Shown: positions 6,477-14,735, counted from the first letter of the stretch. The stretch: DNA of 18,333 bases from JAUSIF01 sp964620215 (GCA_964620215.1 CAZUJE010000051.1:1-18333), one strand, 5' to 3'. Notes: generated by a model not told the origin, from the letters alone. Numbers and translations are program-made.

Positions 6477-8438
6477 ATGCCGGCGGCGAGCGGATCGCGC
6501 GCGAAAGCCGGCGCGACGCTGATGTCGTCGCTGCGGGATTTGTGGCCGCATATGTGGCCGCATGGCCGCCCCGACCTGCAACGGCGCGTGTTTTATTCCT
6601 TCGCGCTTTTGTTTCTTGCCAAGCTGGCGACCATCGTCATGCCGTTCGCGTTCAAATACGCGACGGACGCGCTGATCGCTGTATCCGAGGGAAAGCCGCT
6701 CCCGCAAGAAGCAATCTTCACCGTCATCTCGGCGCCCGTCGCGCTGGTCGCGATCTACGCCGGTATCCGGATTGCGACGGCGCTGCTCACGCAGCTTCGC
6801 GACGGCATATTCGCGAAAGTGGCGATGCACTCGGTCCGCACGCTCGCGCTCAAGACCTTCGAGCATATGCATCTGTTGTCGCTGCGCTATCATCTGGAGC
6901 GCCGCACCGGCGCGCTGACGCGGGTTCTGGAGCGCGGGCGCAACGCCATCGAGGAACTCGTTCGTCTCGTGATCGTGCAAATCCTGCCGACCGCGGTCGA
7001 ACTGATCCTTGTCTTCTCCGTGTTGTTCTATTTCTTCGACTGGCGTTACGCGGTGACCGTCCTGGTGTTGATCACGCTCTATACGGCCTTCACCTATCAC
7101 GCGACCGAGTGGCGAATCGGACTCCGCCGCCGTCAGAATGAATCCGACACCGACGCCAATGCTAAAGCGGTCGACTCGCTGCTCAATTATGAAACCGTGA
7201 AATATTTCAGCGCCGAGCAGCGTGAAAACGACCGTTACGGCGCTTCATTGAACAGGTTCACCAATCAGCGCGTCCAAGTGCTGACTTCGCTTGCGGTGCT
7301 GAACGCGGGACAGGCCGTAATCTTCACCCTTGGTCTCGGCGTGGTGATGGCGCTGGCCGCGCTGGATGTCGTGGCGGGCAAGCGCACCGTCGGCGATTTC
7401 GTGATGGTCAATGCGATGCTGATTCAGTTGTATCAGCCCCTCAATCTCATGGGCATGCTCTATCGCGAAATCAAACAGGCCATCACCGACATCGAGATCA
7501 TGTTCGGGATTCTGTCGCGCCAGCCCGAGATCAAGGACCAGCCCGGTGCAAAACCCTTGCAGGTCAGCCAGGGCAACGTCCGTTTTGAGGACGTGCATTT
7601 CGCCTACGACCCGGAGCGCGAAATTCTGAAGGGCGTCAGTTTCGACGTGCCGGAGGGAAAAACGCTTGCGATTGTCGGGCCGTCGGGTGCGGGCAAGTCC
7701 ACCATCGCGCGGCTGCTGTTCCGCTTCTATGAAATCAGCGGCGGAAAAATTCTGATCGATGGGCAGGATGTCCGCAATGTCACGCAGGTTTCCCTGCGCG
7801 CGGCGATGGGGGTCGTGCCGCAGGATACGGTGCTGTTCAACGACACGATCCGCTACAACATTCAGTATGGGCGCTGGGAAGCAACGCCCGCGGAAGTCGA
7901 GGAAGCAGCCGCTCAGGCGCAGATCGACGATTTCATCCGCTTGACGCCGAAGGGCTACGACACAGAAGTAGGCGAGCGCGGGCTGAAACTCTCCGGCGGC
8001 GAAAAGCAGCGTGTCGCCATCGCCCGCACGATTTTGAAAAGCCCGCCCATTCTTATTCTCGACGAAGCCACATCGGCGCTCGACTCCCACACCGAGCATG
8101 AAATCCAGGGTGCGCTGGAACGCGCCACGCAAGGCCGCACCACACTTGTGATCGCGCACCGTCTTTCCACCATCATCGGCGCCGACGAGATCATCGTGCT
8201 GGATGAGGGCAGGGTGGCCGAACGCGGCACCCATGCCGGATTGCTCGAGCAGCGCGGACTTTATGCAAGCATGTGGAATCGCCAGCGCGAGGCCGAGGAA
8301 GCGCGTGAGAAGTTGCGCGAGGCGGGCGAGGATCTGGCAAAACCCGCGCAGCCGAACCGCAATCCCCCCGTGTCCGGTGAACTTGACCCCGAAGCTTCCG
8401 AGCCCGCGAACGGCTCAAAGGCGGAAGCGGCGGAATAG
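6477..8438 (+). CDS. Atm1/HMT1-type ABC exporter (fused permease and ATPase)
   Basis: This 653-residue half-transporter has an N-terminal transmembrane domain of about six helices and a C-terminal ATPase. It should act as an inner-membrane homodimer. The ATPase shows Walker A GPSGAGKST (401-409), Q-loop VPQDT, signature LSGGEKQR (505-512), Walker B ILILDE (525-530) and H-loop H561. The region from NYETVKYFSAE onward, together with the overall pattern, matches the Atm1/HMT1 branch, which exports glutathione conjugates or glutathione-metal complexes. I chose ATG 6477 because GGAG lies 11 bases upstream; GTG 6453, overlapping the regulator stop, is the alternative. The C-terminal tail (about 60 residues, Ala/Glu/Pro-rich) is probably disordered. 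The neighbouring Cys-X-Cys ArsR regulator supports a metal or thiol-conjugate detoxification role. Confidence 0.92.
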   Translation: MPAASGSRAKAGATLMSSLRDLWPHMWPHGRPDLQRRVFYSFALLFLAKLATIVMPFAFKYATDALIAVSEGKPLPQEAIFTVISAPVALVAIYAGIRIATALLTQLRDGIFAKVAMHSVRTLALKTFEHMHLLSLRYHLERRTGALTRVLERGRNAIEELVRLVIVQILPTAVELILVFSVLFYFFDWRYAVTVLVLITLYTAFTYHATEWRIGLRRRQNESDTDANAKAVDSLLNYETVKYFSAEQRENDRYGASLNRFTNQRVQVLTSLAVLNAGQAVIFTLGLGVVMALAALDVVAGKRTVGDFVMVNAMLIQLYQPLNLMGMLYREIKQAITDIEIMFGILSRQPEIKDQPGAKPLQVSQGNVRFEDVHFAYDPEREILKGVSFDVPEGKTLAIVGPSGAGKSTIARLLFRFYEISGGKILIDGQDVRNVTQVSLRAAMGVVPQDTVLFNDTIRYNIQYGRWEATPAEVEEAAAQAQIDDFIRLTPKGYDTEVGERGLKLSGGEKQRVAIARTILKSPPILILDEATSALDSHTEHEIQGALERATQGRTTLVIAHRLSTIIGADEIIVLDEGRVAERGTHAGLLEQRGLYASMWNRQREAEEAREKLREAGEDLAKPAQPNRNPPVSGELDPEASEPANGSKAEAAE

Positions 8439-8507
8439 ACGTCCCAGCCGAAGAGCCGCATTGACGCCGGAAGCCGCCACGTTACTTAGAAGGGGAAAGA
8501 GGTTTCC

Positions 8508-9206
8508 ATGTCCGTTATCGACAGTATCAAAAGCCAGCTCTCGCCGATCCATAAGGAAGGCTATCCCTTCATTGGAGCCTTCGCGCTCGCGGCTATCGTG
8601 CTGTTCTGGATCGCGGCGCCGCTCGGCTGGCTTGGCGTGGTGCTGACCGCATGGTGCGCTTACTTCTTCCGCGATCCCCGCCGGGTGACGCCCGTCCGCG
8701 ACGGGCTTATCGTCTCGCCCGCCGACGGAAAAATCTCGCAGATCACGAACGCCGTGCCGCCCGCCGAAATGGAGCTTGGCAATGGCGCACGCACGCGCAT
8801 CTCCATTTTCATGAGTGTGTTCGACGTGCATGTGAACCGCACCCCCGCCTCGGGCCACATTGAAAAGATCATCTATAAGGCCGGAAAATTCCTCAACGCC
8901 GATCTCGACAAAGCGAGTGAGGAAAACGAGCGCAACAGTTTCGTGATCCGCACCGCGGCGGGACGCATCGGCGTCGTGCAGATCGCCGGCCTGATCGCGC
9001 GCCGGATTGTCACTTTCGTGCGTGAGGGCGATGCCGTGGACGCAGGCGACCGGATCGGCCTCATCCGCTTCGGCTCGCGTGTGGATGTCTATCTGCCGGA
9101 AGGCGGCAAGGCGCTCGTCTCCGAAGGCCAGTTGGCGCTCGCGGGCGAAACCGTGCTCGCCGACCTCTCCAGCACCACGGTAAACAACGTTTACCGAGCC
9201 GGTTGA
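8508..9206 (+). CDS. psd: Phosphatidylserine decarboxylase proenzyme (short type)
   Basis: Psd converts phosphatidylserine to phosphatidylethanolamine at the inner membrane using a self-generated pyruvoyl group. The 232-residue length fits the short, archaeal-like family (TIGR00164) usual in alphaproteobacteria. The self-cleavage site is G189-S190 in RFGSRVDVYLP, giving an alpha chain of about 43 residues. Other markers are FRDPRR near the N-terminal membrane segment (residues 21-52), SPADGKI, and the conserved FMSVFDVHVNRTP stretch. A strong ribosome binding site (GGGGAAAGAGG) precedes the ATG. pssA follows after 41 bases, so the two steps of phosphatidylethanolamine synthesis are genetically linked. 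Confidence 0.96.
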   Translation: MSVIDSIKSQLSPIHKEGYPFIGAFALAAIVLFWIAAPLGWLGVVLTAWCAYFFRDPRRVTPVRDGLIVSPADGKISQITNAVPPAEMELGNGARTRISIFMSVFDVHVNRTPASGHIEKIIYKAGKFLNADLDKASEENERNSFVIRTAAGRIGVVQIAGLIARRIVTFVREGDAVDAGDRIGLIRFGSRVDVYLPEGGKALVSEGQLALAGETVLADLSSTTVNNVYRAG

Positions 9207-9226
9207 TCGGGCTTTGAACCAAAGCC
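9178..9226 (+). promoter_or_regulatory. Two consecutive hairpins at the psd-pssA junction
   Basis: The end of psd contains a perfect inverted repeat, CGGTAAAC-aac-GTTTACCG (9178-9196), still within the coding frame. Fourteen bases later, GGCTTT-gaacc-AAAGCC (9210-9226) forms a second perfect stem in the spacer before pssA. No run of T follows either, so neither is a standard terminator. They may affect mRNA stability or the ratio of the two enzymes. This is inferred only from symmetry. Confidence 0.4.
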
Positions 9227-9247
9227 GCTAAAGCGTATTCTCTATAT

Positions 9248-10108
9248 ATGTCCGTATTCGTACCCTTTGAGCCGGAAGGCGACGAGCCGCGTCGGCGCCG
9301 ATTCAAGCCGATCCCGTTCCGCGTCCTGCTGCCGAACCTGATTACGCTCCTGTCGCTGTGCCTTGGCCTCACCGGCATCCGCATGGCGTTCGAGGGCAAG
9401 ATCGAGCTTGCCATCGGCGCGATCGTGCTGGCTGCCATCGCCGATGCGCTCGATGGCCGTGTCGCCCGTATGCTGAAAAGCGCCTCGCGTTTCGGCGCGG
9501 AGCTGGACAGTCTCGCCGACTTCGTCGTGTTTGGCGTGGTGCCGGGCATCGTCCTCTATCTATGGGGTTTGCATAACCTCAAGAATTTCGGCTGGATCGT
9601 GGTGCTGTTTTTCGCGGTCTGCGCCGCGCTGCGCCTCGCGCGCTTCAACGTGATGCTGGACGATCCCAACAAGCCTGCCTTCGCGGGAAACTTTTTCACG
9701 GGCATGCCGGCACCCGCCGGTGCGCTGGTCGCGATGCTTCCGATCTATCTGGAGTTCGTCGGCATCCCGCGTCTTTCGCCAACCCCTGTCATCGCCGCTC
9801 TGTATGTGACCGGTATCGCGCTCCTGATGGTGTCGCGGATTCCGACCTGGTCCGGCAAGAAATTCGGCACGCGCGTGCCGCGCGATTATGTGCTGCCGGT
9901 TTTTCTGGCGGCCGTCGTGCTGGTGGCGCTGCTCATTAGCTGGCCATGGGAAGTGCTGGTGGTCGGCTGCATCGCCTATCTCGCCGCGGTTCCGCTGGCT
10001 TACATGCATTACCAAAAGCTCGACCGCGCCCATGCGGCGGCGAGTGCTGGAACAATTCATACGCCTGCTGAGACTTCCGCCGAGGACCGGCCCAACCGTT
10101 TGAACTGA
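9248..10108 (+). CDS. pssA: CDP-diacylglycerol-serine O-phosphatidyltransferase
   Basis: PssA makes phosphatidylserine from CDP-diacylglycerol and serine, supplying the substrate of the upstream psd product. The CDP-alcohol phosphotransferase signature is complete: D66, D69, G70, A73, R74, G83, D87 and D91 with the exact family spacing. About eight hydrophobic segments follow and make it an integral inner-membrane protein. The length of 286 residues fits the type II enzymes of alphaproteobacteria and Bacillus. The N-terminus (FEPEGDEPRRRRFKP) is charged and cytoplasmic. The ATG at 9248 lacks a clear ribosome binding site; translation may depend on psd or on a short leader. The last 35 residues are polar and poorly conserved. 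Confidence 0.95.
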   Translation: MSVFVPFEPEGDEPRRRRFKPIPFRVLLPNLITLLSLCLGLTGIRMAFEGKIELAIGAIVLAAIADALDGRVARMLKSASRFGAELDSLADFVVFGVVPGIVLYLWGLHNLKNFGWIVVLFFAVCAALRLARFNVMLDDPNKPAFAGNFFTGMPAPAGALVAMLPIYLEFVGIPRLSPTPVIAALYVTGIALLMVSRIPTWSGKKFGTRVPRDYVLPVFLAAVVLVALLISWPWEVLVVGCIAYLAAVPLAYMHYQKLDRAHAAASAGTIHTPAETSAEDRPNRLN

Positions 10109-10142
10109 CCGGCGAATACCGTCCAGAGATACCCGGTTTTTT
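10108..10142 (+). terminator. Weak candidate terminator after pssA
   Basis: ACCGG (10108-10112) can pair with CCGGT (10133-10137), and a run of T follows up to 10142. The stem is only 5 base pairs with a 20-base loop, so this is a weak call. It sits where the pssA unit should end. Confidence 0.25.
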
Positions 10143-10159
10143 GCCAGCGTTTTGCTACC

Positions 10160-10177
10160 CGTCATTTATGCATGACG
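10160..10177. promoter_or_regulatory. Perfect inverted repeat upstream of the TRAP genes
   Basis: CGTCAT-ttatgc-ATGACG forms 6-base perfect arms about 107 bases before the DctQ start. It has the size and position of an operator for a dimeric regulator, but no regulator is encoded next to it. It is an isolated symmetry and could be chance. Confidence 0.3.
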
Positions 10178-10283
10178 AATTGCCAAGCCCGGCCGCGGCG
10201 GCTAGTGCTAACAGCGAAATTTGGAGTGGGGGCTCCGCTGAACATGATGGTCAGTATGCGTTGCCGCCCCTTGAGTTGGTGGC

Positions 10284-10817
10284 ATGGCTAAGGCGAAGCG
10301 AAAGTCAAAAGCAGCACCGTACAGCGAGCCGGCGATTTCCTGGTCGCTCCGCCAGGCAGCGATTGCATTCGCTTACATCGGCGGCGTGATTGTCGCCGCC
10401 ATCGGCGCGATGTCCACTATCAGCATTATCGGGCGTGCGGCATTCGTGCGCCCCATCACCGGCGATTTTGAACTCGTGGAATTCGGCACCGCGGTCGCGG
10501 GCGCGATGTTCCTGCCTTACTGCCAGGCCACTTTCGGACACATCGCGGTGGACTTCTTCACGATGAAAGTCAGCGACCGTACGCGCGGCCGGCTCGACCA
10601 GTTCGGCTGCCTGCTCATGGCCGTAATGTATGCGCTGTTGGTCTGGCGTACTTCGACCGGCACTTTCGATATTTTCCGCAGTTCGGAAACGACGATGCTC
10701 ATGGGCCTGCCGATCTGGATCGGATACATGCTCATGATCCCCGGTCTGTTTCTGGCGATGGTGATTGCATTCCTGCAATCGGCTGGAATTTCCGTGGCGG
10801 GGCGCACCCATGAATAA
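10284..10817 (+). CDS. TRAP transporter small membrane subunit (DctQ family)
   Basis: This 177-residue protein has four predicted transmembrane segments, the usual pattern for the small subunit of a tripartite ATP-independent periplasmic transporter. FGHIAVDFFTM matches the conserved GHI/V-x-V-D region of DctQ proteins. It pairs with the large subunit in the inner membrane and helps couple it to the binding protein. The stop lies 8 bases inside the next gene, typical of DctQ-DctM pairs. The first 20 residues are basic and cytoplasmic. The start ATG has only a weak upstream GAG/GG match. The substrate is unknown. Confidence 0.93.
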   Translation: MAKAKRKSKAAPYSEPAISWSLRQAAIAFAYIGGVIVAAIGAMSTISIIGRAAFVRPITGDFELVEFGTAVAGAMFLPYCQATFGHIAVDFFTMKVSDRTRGRLDQFGCLLMAVMYALLVWRTSTGTFDIFRSSETTMLMGLPIWIGYMLMIPGLFLAMVIAFLQSAGISVAGRTHE

Positions 10818-12132
10818 GGCTGAAATCGCCGGCCTCATGGTCGCCGGCATGTTGATCCTGATCGCGCTGCGGGTGCCGCTGGCTGCTTCGATGTTCGTGG
10901 CCGGGGCCGTCGGCTATTGGACTTATGTTGGTGATGCTGCGGTCCTGAATTACCTGAAGCGCCTGATGTGGGCGCGCTTCTCGGTTTACGATCTTTCCGT
11001 CATTCCGTTGTTCCTGCTGATGGGACAATTCGCGTCCGCCGCCGGGTTTTCGCGAAGTCTGTTCCGTGCCGCCAATGCACTCGTTGGCCATTTCAATGGC
11101 GGCGTTGCGCAGGCCGCGATCATCGCCTGCGCATGTTTCGGCGCGATCAGCGGCTCATCGGTCGCGACCGCTGCCACCATGTCCCAGGTCGCACTGCCGG
11201 AAATGAAGCGGCTGAATTATTCGGATCGTCTGGCAACCGGCACCCTCGCCGCCGGCGGCACGATGGGAATTCTGGTCCCGCCGTCGATCATGCTGATTAT
11301 CTACGCGCTGCTCGCCGAGCAGAGCATCATCAAGCTGTTCACGGCCGCTTTCGTGCCGGGCGTGATCGCCGCGGTCGGCTACATGATCGCAATCGCGATC
11401 TATGTGCGGCTCGTACCCGGCCACGCGCGCGTGCAGAAACGCGCGCCCGCGTCCGAGCGTATCGACGCGATCAAGGAAGCATGGCCGATTGCCGCGATCT
11501 TCACGATCCTGTTTGTCGGCATTTATGGCGGCTACTTCACGCCCACGGAAGGCGCTGCCGTTGCCACGGCGGCAACGCTGCTGCTCGGCCTCGCGCGCCG
11601 CACACTGAACTGGAGCAAGATCGTCCAGTGTTTCCTGCCGGCGGCGCAGACGAGCGCGATGATCTACACGATGCTGCTCGGCGCCGCGATGATGAACACC
11701 GCGCTCGCCGTCTCCCAGGTTCCGGCGGAGATGGCGGTGTGGACGCAGAGCCTCAATGTTCATCCGTTGCTGATCGTCTCCTGTTTCCTCCTGATTTTCA
11801 TCGTGCTCACCTGCGTGCTCGACGAACTGGCGATGATGTTGTTGTTGTTACCGGTGTTGTTGCCGACCATTCTCGGCCTCGATCTCTTCGGCCTCACGGG
11901 CGAGGAGAAGGCGATCTGGTTCGGCATCCTGATGGTTGTCGTGATCTCGGTTGGCCTGATCGCTCCGCCAATCGGCCTCGACGTATATGTCGTTCATAAA
12001 GTCGCCAAGACGGTGCCGATCGGAGAAATCTATCGCGGCGTTATTCCGTTCCTTTACTCCGACGCGGTGCGCATTCTGCTGCTGCTGTTCTTCCCGCAGA
12101 TCACCCTGTTTGCGCTGAAATTCCTGAAATAG
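10810..12132 (+). CDS. TRAP transporter large membrane subunit (DctM family)
   Basis: This 440-residue integral membrane protein is the transport channel of the TRAP system, driven by an ion gradient (usually sodium). Family landmarks include FGAISGSSVATAATM, GGTMGILVPPSIMLI, FTPTEGAA and GLIAPPIGLDVYV. These are the repeated motifs of the two inverted halves of DctM/SiaT-type proteins. Around twelve hydrophobic segments are visible. The ATG at 10810 overlaps the small-subunit gene by 8 bases and gives the normal N-terminus; the open frame extends 45 bases further upstream, but that reading is not needed. Three binding-protein genes lie downstream on the same strand, starting 206 bases later. 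Confidence 0.95.
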   Translation: MNKAEIAGLMVAGMLILIALRVPLAASMFVAGAVGYWTYVGDAAVLNYLKRLMWARFSVYDLSVIPLFLLMGQFASAAGFSRSLFRAANALVGHFNGGVAQAAIIACACFGAISGSSVATAATMSQVALPEMKRLNYSDRLATGTLAAGGTMGILVPPSIMLIIYALLAEQSIIKLFTAAFVPGVIAAVGYMIAIAIYVRLVPGHARVQKRAPASERIDAIKEAWPIAAIFTILFVGIYGGYFTPTEGAAVATAATLLLGLARRTLNWSKIVQCFLPAAQTSAMIYTMLLGAAMMNTALAVSQVPAEMAVWTQSLNVHPLLIVSCFLLIFIVLTCVLDELAMMLLLLPVLLPTILGLDLFGLTGEEKAIWFGILMVVVISVGLIAPPIGLDVYVVHKVAKTVPIGEIYRGVIPFLYSDAVRILLLLFFPQITLFALKFLK

Positions 12133-12195
12133 CCGCGAGGACCACTATTTGTTGGGCCTCCAACGAACGGGGCCGGGTTTTCGTGAAAACAAAAT

Positions 12196-12205
12196 TAGTT
12201 AACTA
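12196..12205. promoter_or_regulatory. AT-rich palindrome before the first binding-protein gene
   Basis: TAGTTAACTA is a perfect 10-base palindrome. Including flanking bases the symmetry covers 9 positions each side of the centre with one mismatch. It lies in an AT-rich patch (about 12187-12220) that stands out from the GC-rich surroundings, about 130 bases before the first DctP start. It is a possible operator or AT-rich upstream promoter element. Confidence 0.35.
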
Positions 12206-12338
12206 TTTCAATTAGATAGAGCAAGCCTGCGCTATCATTTTGCCGCCAATTCCCTTCAATAGAATCCCGTAATCGTTATATCGTCCGGGCCTAGGGGCAG
12301 GCACAGTCGCCGCCATCAAGTTCTCCGGGAGGAAATCA

Positions 12339-13376
12339 ATGAAAACGTTTGCACGTATCAGCGTGCTGGCAGCCGCTTTCGCGGTAATTGCTTTGCCGGC
12401 AAGCGCGCAGCAGGTGACGCTTCGCATTCACCAGTTCTTGCCGGCGCCTGCGCCGGTGCCGTCGAAATTCATCGCGCCCTGGGCCAAGAAGGTCGAGGAA
12501 GATTCCAAGGGTCGCATCAAGGTCGAGTTGTATCCGTCCATGCAACTCGGCGGCACGCCGCCGCAGCTCTACGATCAGGTCAAGGACGGGGTTGTCGATA
12601 TCGTGTGGACGCTGCCGGGCTACACGCCGGGCCGCTTCCCGCGCACCGAGGCGTTCGAGCTTCCGTTCATTTCCGGTAACGCTGTGCAGAACAGCCAGGC
12701 CGCTTGGGAATATTACGAGAAGAATCTGAAGGACGAGTTCAAGGACGTGAAAGTTATCGCCGTCCATACGCATGGTCCCGGCCTCATCCATGCCAAGGGC
12801 GAAGGCGTTCGCAAGCTTGAGGACATGAAGGGTCTGAAGGTTCGCGGCCCTTCGCGCGTCGTGAACAAGCTCATCACGGCGCTCGGCGCGACTCCGGTCG
12901 GCATGCCGGTTCCTGCCATGCCGGAATCGCTCTCCAAGGGCGTGATCGACGGCACCGTGGTGCCATGGGAAGTCACGACGCCATATCGCATCGCCGAGCT
13001 GGTGAACACGCACACCACCTTCGCCGGCAACCGCTCGCTCTATGTCGCCTTCTTCGTGTTCGCGATGAACAAGGCGAAGTATGACGCGCTGCCCGCCGAT
13101 CTGAAGAAAGTGATCGACGACAATTCTGGCATGGCCACTTCCAAATGGGTCGGCCAGGTAATGGACGACGGCGACGCGCCGGGTCTCGCCGCTGCCAAGG
13201 CCCGCAACAACACGATTGTTGCCCTCGATGCCGCCGAAACCAAGCGCTGGAAGGAAGCGGCAAGCAAAGTCGCCGCCGAGTGGATCGACGAAATGAAAGC
13301 CAAGGGCATCGACGGCAAGCAGCTTGTCGATGACGTCCGCACGCTCGTCGCCAAATACGCCGGCCCGGAAAGCTGA
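12339..13376 (+). CDS. TRAP transporter solute-binding protein, copy 1 (DctP family)
   Basis: This 345-residue periplasmic receptor delivers substrate to the DctQ-DctM pair. A Sec signal peptide ends at ASA (residues 21-23). The mature protein has the DctP pattern: ELYPSMQLGG, KVRGPS with R169 at the position that usually binds a substrate carboxylate, GMPVPAMPESLSKGVID, VVPWEV and GNRSLYVAFF with R232. A strong ribosome binding site (GGGAGGA) precedes the ATG. A strong terminator follows the stop. Two close paralogues come next in the same orientation. By eye, most positions are identical to copy 2 and somewhat fewer to copy 3. The Arg residue predicts an acidic substrate, but its identity is unknown. 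Confidence 0.94.
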   Translation: MKTFARISVLAAAFAVIALPASAQQVTLRIHQFLPAPAPVPSKFIAPWAKKVEEDSKGRIKVELYPSMQLGGTPPQLYDQVKDGVVDIVWTLPGYTPGRFPRTEAFELPFISGNAVQNSQAAWEYYEKNLKDEFKDVKVIAVHTHGPGLIHAKGEGVRKLEDMKGLKVRGPSRVVNKLITALGATPVGMPVPAMPESLSKGVIDGTVVPWEVTTPYRIAELVNTHTTFAGNRSLYVAFFVFAMNKAKYDALPADLKKVIDDNSGMATSKWVGQVMDDGDAPGLAAAKARNNTIVALDAAETKRWKEAASKVAAEWIDEMKAKGIDGKQLVDDVRTLVAKYAGPES

Positions 13377-13399
13377 ATTCCGAAGGGGCTTAGAGACAA

Positions 13400-13429
13400 C
13401 CCGCTCTGCGCAAGCAGGGCGGGTTTTTT
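13400..13429 (+). terminator. Intrinsic terminator after DctP copy 1
   Basis: CCCGCTCTGC (13400-13409) pairs with GCAGGGCGGG (13414-13423), 10 base pairs with one G-T, across a GCAA tetraloop. TTTTTT follows at 13424-13429. This is a textbook rho-independent terminator 24 bases after the stop. Confidence 0.93.
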
Positions 13430-13559
13430 ATTGCGCGCCGCACTCGTAGTACGAAAAGAGCTTTGTTCGGCTACCGCACAGCTTCAGATCATGTAATATG
13501 GCGGTACGCCCAGACGCCAAATTAAAAAATCAAAACAAGGTACTTACAGGAGGAGAAGA

Positions 13560-14609
13560 ATGAGCCTGCGTGTTTCATCCCGTATCTGGATGATTGCGTT
13601 CGCGGCCATGGCGATCAGCACCGCCAGCGCCACCGCGCAAGAAATCACCCTGCGGCTGCATCAATTGCTGCCGGCCGCCGCACCGATTCCGAAAAACTTT
13701 TTGGCGCCGTGGGCCGAAAAGGTGATGGCCGAGTCCAAGGGCCGCATCAAAATCGAACTCTACCCGTCGATGCAGCTCGGCGGCACGCCGCCGCAACTTT
13801 ACGATCAGGTGAAGGACGGCGTTGTCGATCTGATCTGGTCGCTACCGGGCTATACGCCGGGCCGCTTCCCCGGCACCGAGGCGTTCGAAATGCCGTTCAT
13901 CGCGGGAACGTCCGCGGAGCAGAACAGCCAGGCGGCGTGGGAATATTTCCAGAAGCATCTTCAGAATGAATTCAAGGACGTGAAGATGATCGCCGTGCAT
14001 ACGCACGGACCGGGCCTCATCCATGGCAAGAACAACGGCGTGCGAAAGCTTGAGGACATGAGGGGTCTCAAGGTTCGCGGTCCGACGCGCGCGGTCACCC
14101 GCTTGATCGAGTCGCTCGGCGCAACGAGCGTCGGCATGCCGGTCCCGGCCGTGCCGGAGTCGCTGAACAAGGGCGTAATCGACGCGGCGGTCGTTCCGTG
14201 GGAAGTCACAACCCCGCTTCGCATCGCCGAACTCGTGAACACGCACACGACCTTCGCGGGCAACCGCTCGCTCTATGTCGCGTTCTTCATGTTCGCGATG
14301 AACAAGGCGAAATACGACAGCCTGCCCGCCGATCTGAAGAAAGTGATCGACGACAATTCCGGCATGATGGCTTCCAAGTGGGCCGGCAAGGTCATGGACG
14401 AGGGTGATATTCCGGGTCTTGAGGCAGCGAAGAAGCGCAACAATACCATCGTTGCGCTCGACGCCGCCGAAACAGCCCGCTGGAAGAAAGCTGCCGACGG
14501 CGTTGTTGAAGCCTGGATCACGGAAGTGAAGGGCAAGGGTCTCGACGGCAAGGCGATGATCGAGGACACCCGCGCACTCATGAACAAATACGCGGGTGCA
14601 CCGAAGTAA
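13560..14609 (+). CDS. TRAP transporter solute-binding protein, copy 2 (DctP family)
   Basis: This 349-residue paralogue of the preceding gene has the same domain and motif order. The signal peptide is longer and ends near ATA (residues 24-26). The binding-region blocks VRGPTRAV, GMPVPAVPESLNKGVID, VVPWEV and GNRSLYVAFF are kept, but several positions near the pocket differ from copy 1: GPTRAVTRL instead of GPSRVVNKL, and AAVVPWE instead of GTVVPWE. A consensus ribosome binding site (AGGAGGAG) lies before the ATG. The gene sits between two intrinsic terminators, so it must have its own promoter in the 130-base leader or depend on read-through. TAATAT at 13494 is a possible -10, without a convincing -35. 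Confidence 0.94.
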   Translation: MSLRVSSRIWMIAFAAMAISTASATAQEITLRLHQLLPAAAPIPKNFLAPWAEKVMAESKGRIKIELYPSMQLGGTPPQLYDQVKDGVVDLIWSLPGYTPGRFPGTEAFEMPFIAGTSAEQNSQAAWEYFQKHLQNEFKDVKMIAVHTHGPGLIHGKNNGVRKLEDMRGLKVRGPTRAVTRLIESLGATSVGMPVPAVPESLNKGVIDAAVVPWEVTTPLRIAELVNTHTTFAGNRSLYVAFFMFAMNKAKYDSLPADLKKVIDDNSGMMASKWAGKVMDEGDIPGLEAAKKRNNTIVALDAAETARWKKAADGVVEAWITEVKGKGLDGKAMIEDTRALMNKYAGAPK

Positions 14610-14631
14610 TCCGCCTGTCTGTCAAAAAATG

Positions 14632-14662
14632 GCCCGCCGCGCGCAACGCGGCGGGCTTTTTT
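14632..14662 (+). terminator. Intrinsic terminator after DctP copy 2
   Basis: GCCCGCCGCG (14632-14641) pairs perfectly with CGCGGCGGGC (14647-14656) around a CGCAA loop, followed by TTTTTT (14657-14662). It lies 22 bases after the stop. The stem sequence differs from the first terminator, so it is not a simple copy of it. Confidence 0.94.
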
Positions 14663-14735
14663 ATTTTCCGGGCAGCGTTAGACTAAGTGGAAAGCCGCGA
14701 AAAAAGCGGTCTGTATTATTTCCGGGGAGGAAGCC

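Noticed and set aside
7245..8234. A 329-codon open frame on the minus strand inside the ABC exporter gene
   Set aside because: The plus-strand gene has every ABC motif in order. The antisense protein is rich in His, Arg, Asp and Gln, as expected for a mirror frame of GC-rich coding DNA.
12149..12182. Possible terminator after dctM (GGCC repeats followed by GGGTTTT)
   Set aside because: The stem would be only about 4 base pairs with a long loop and the T-run is short, so it is not convincing.
13463..13499. TTGTTC and TAATAT as a promoter for the second receptor gene
   Set aside because: The spacing is about 25 bases, too long for a sigma-70 promoter. The -10-like box alone is weak evidence.
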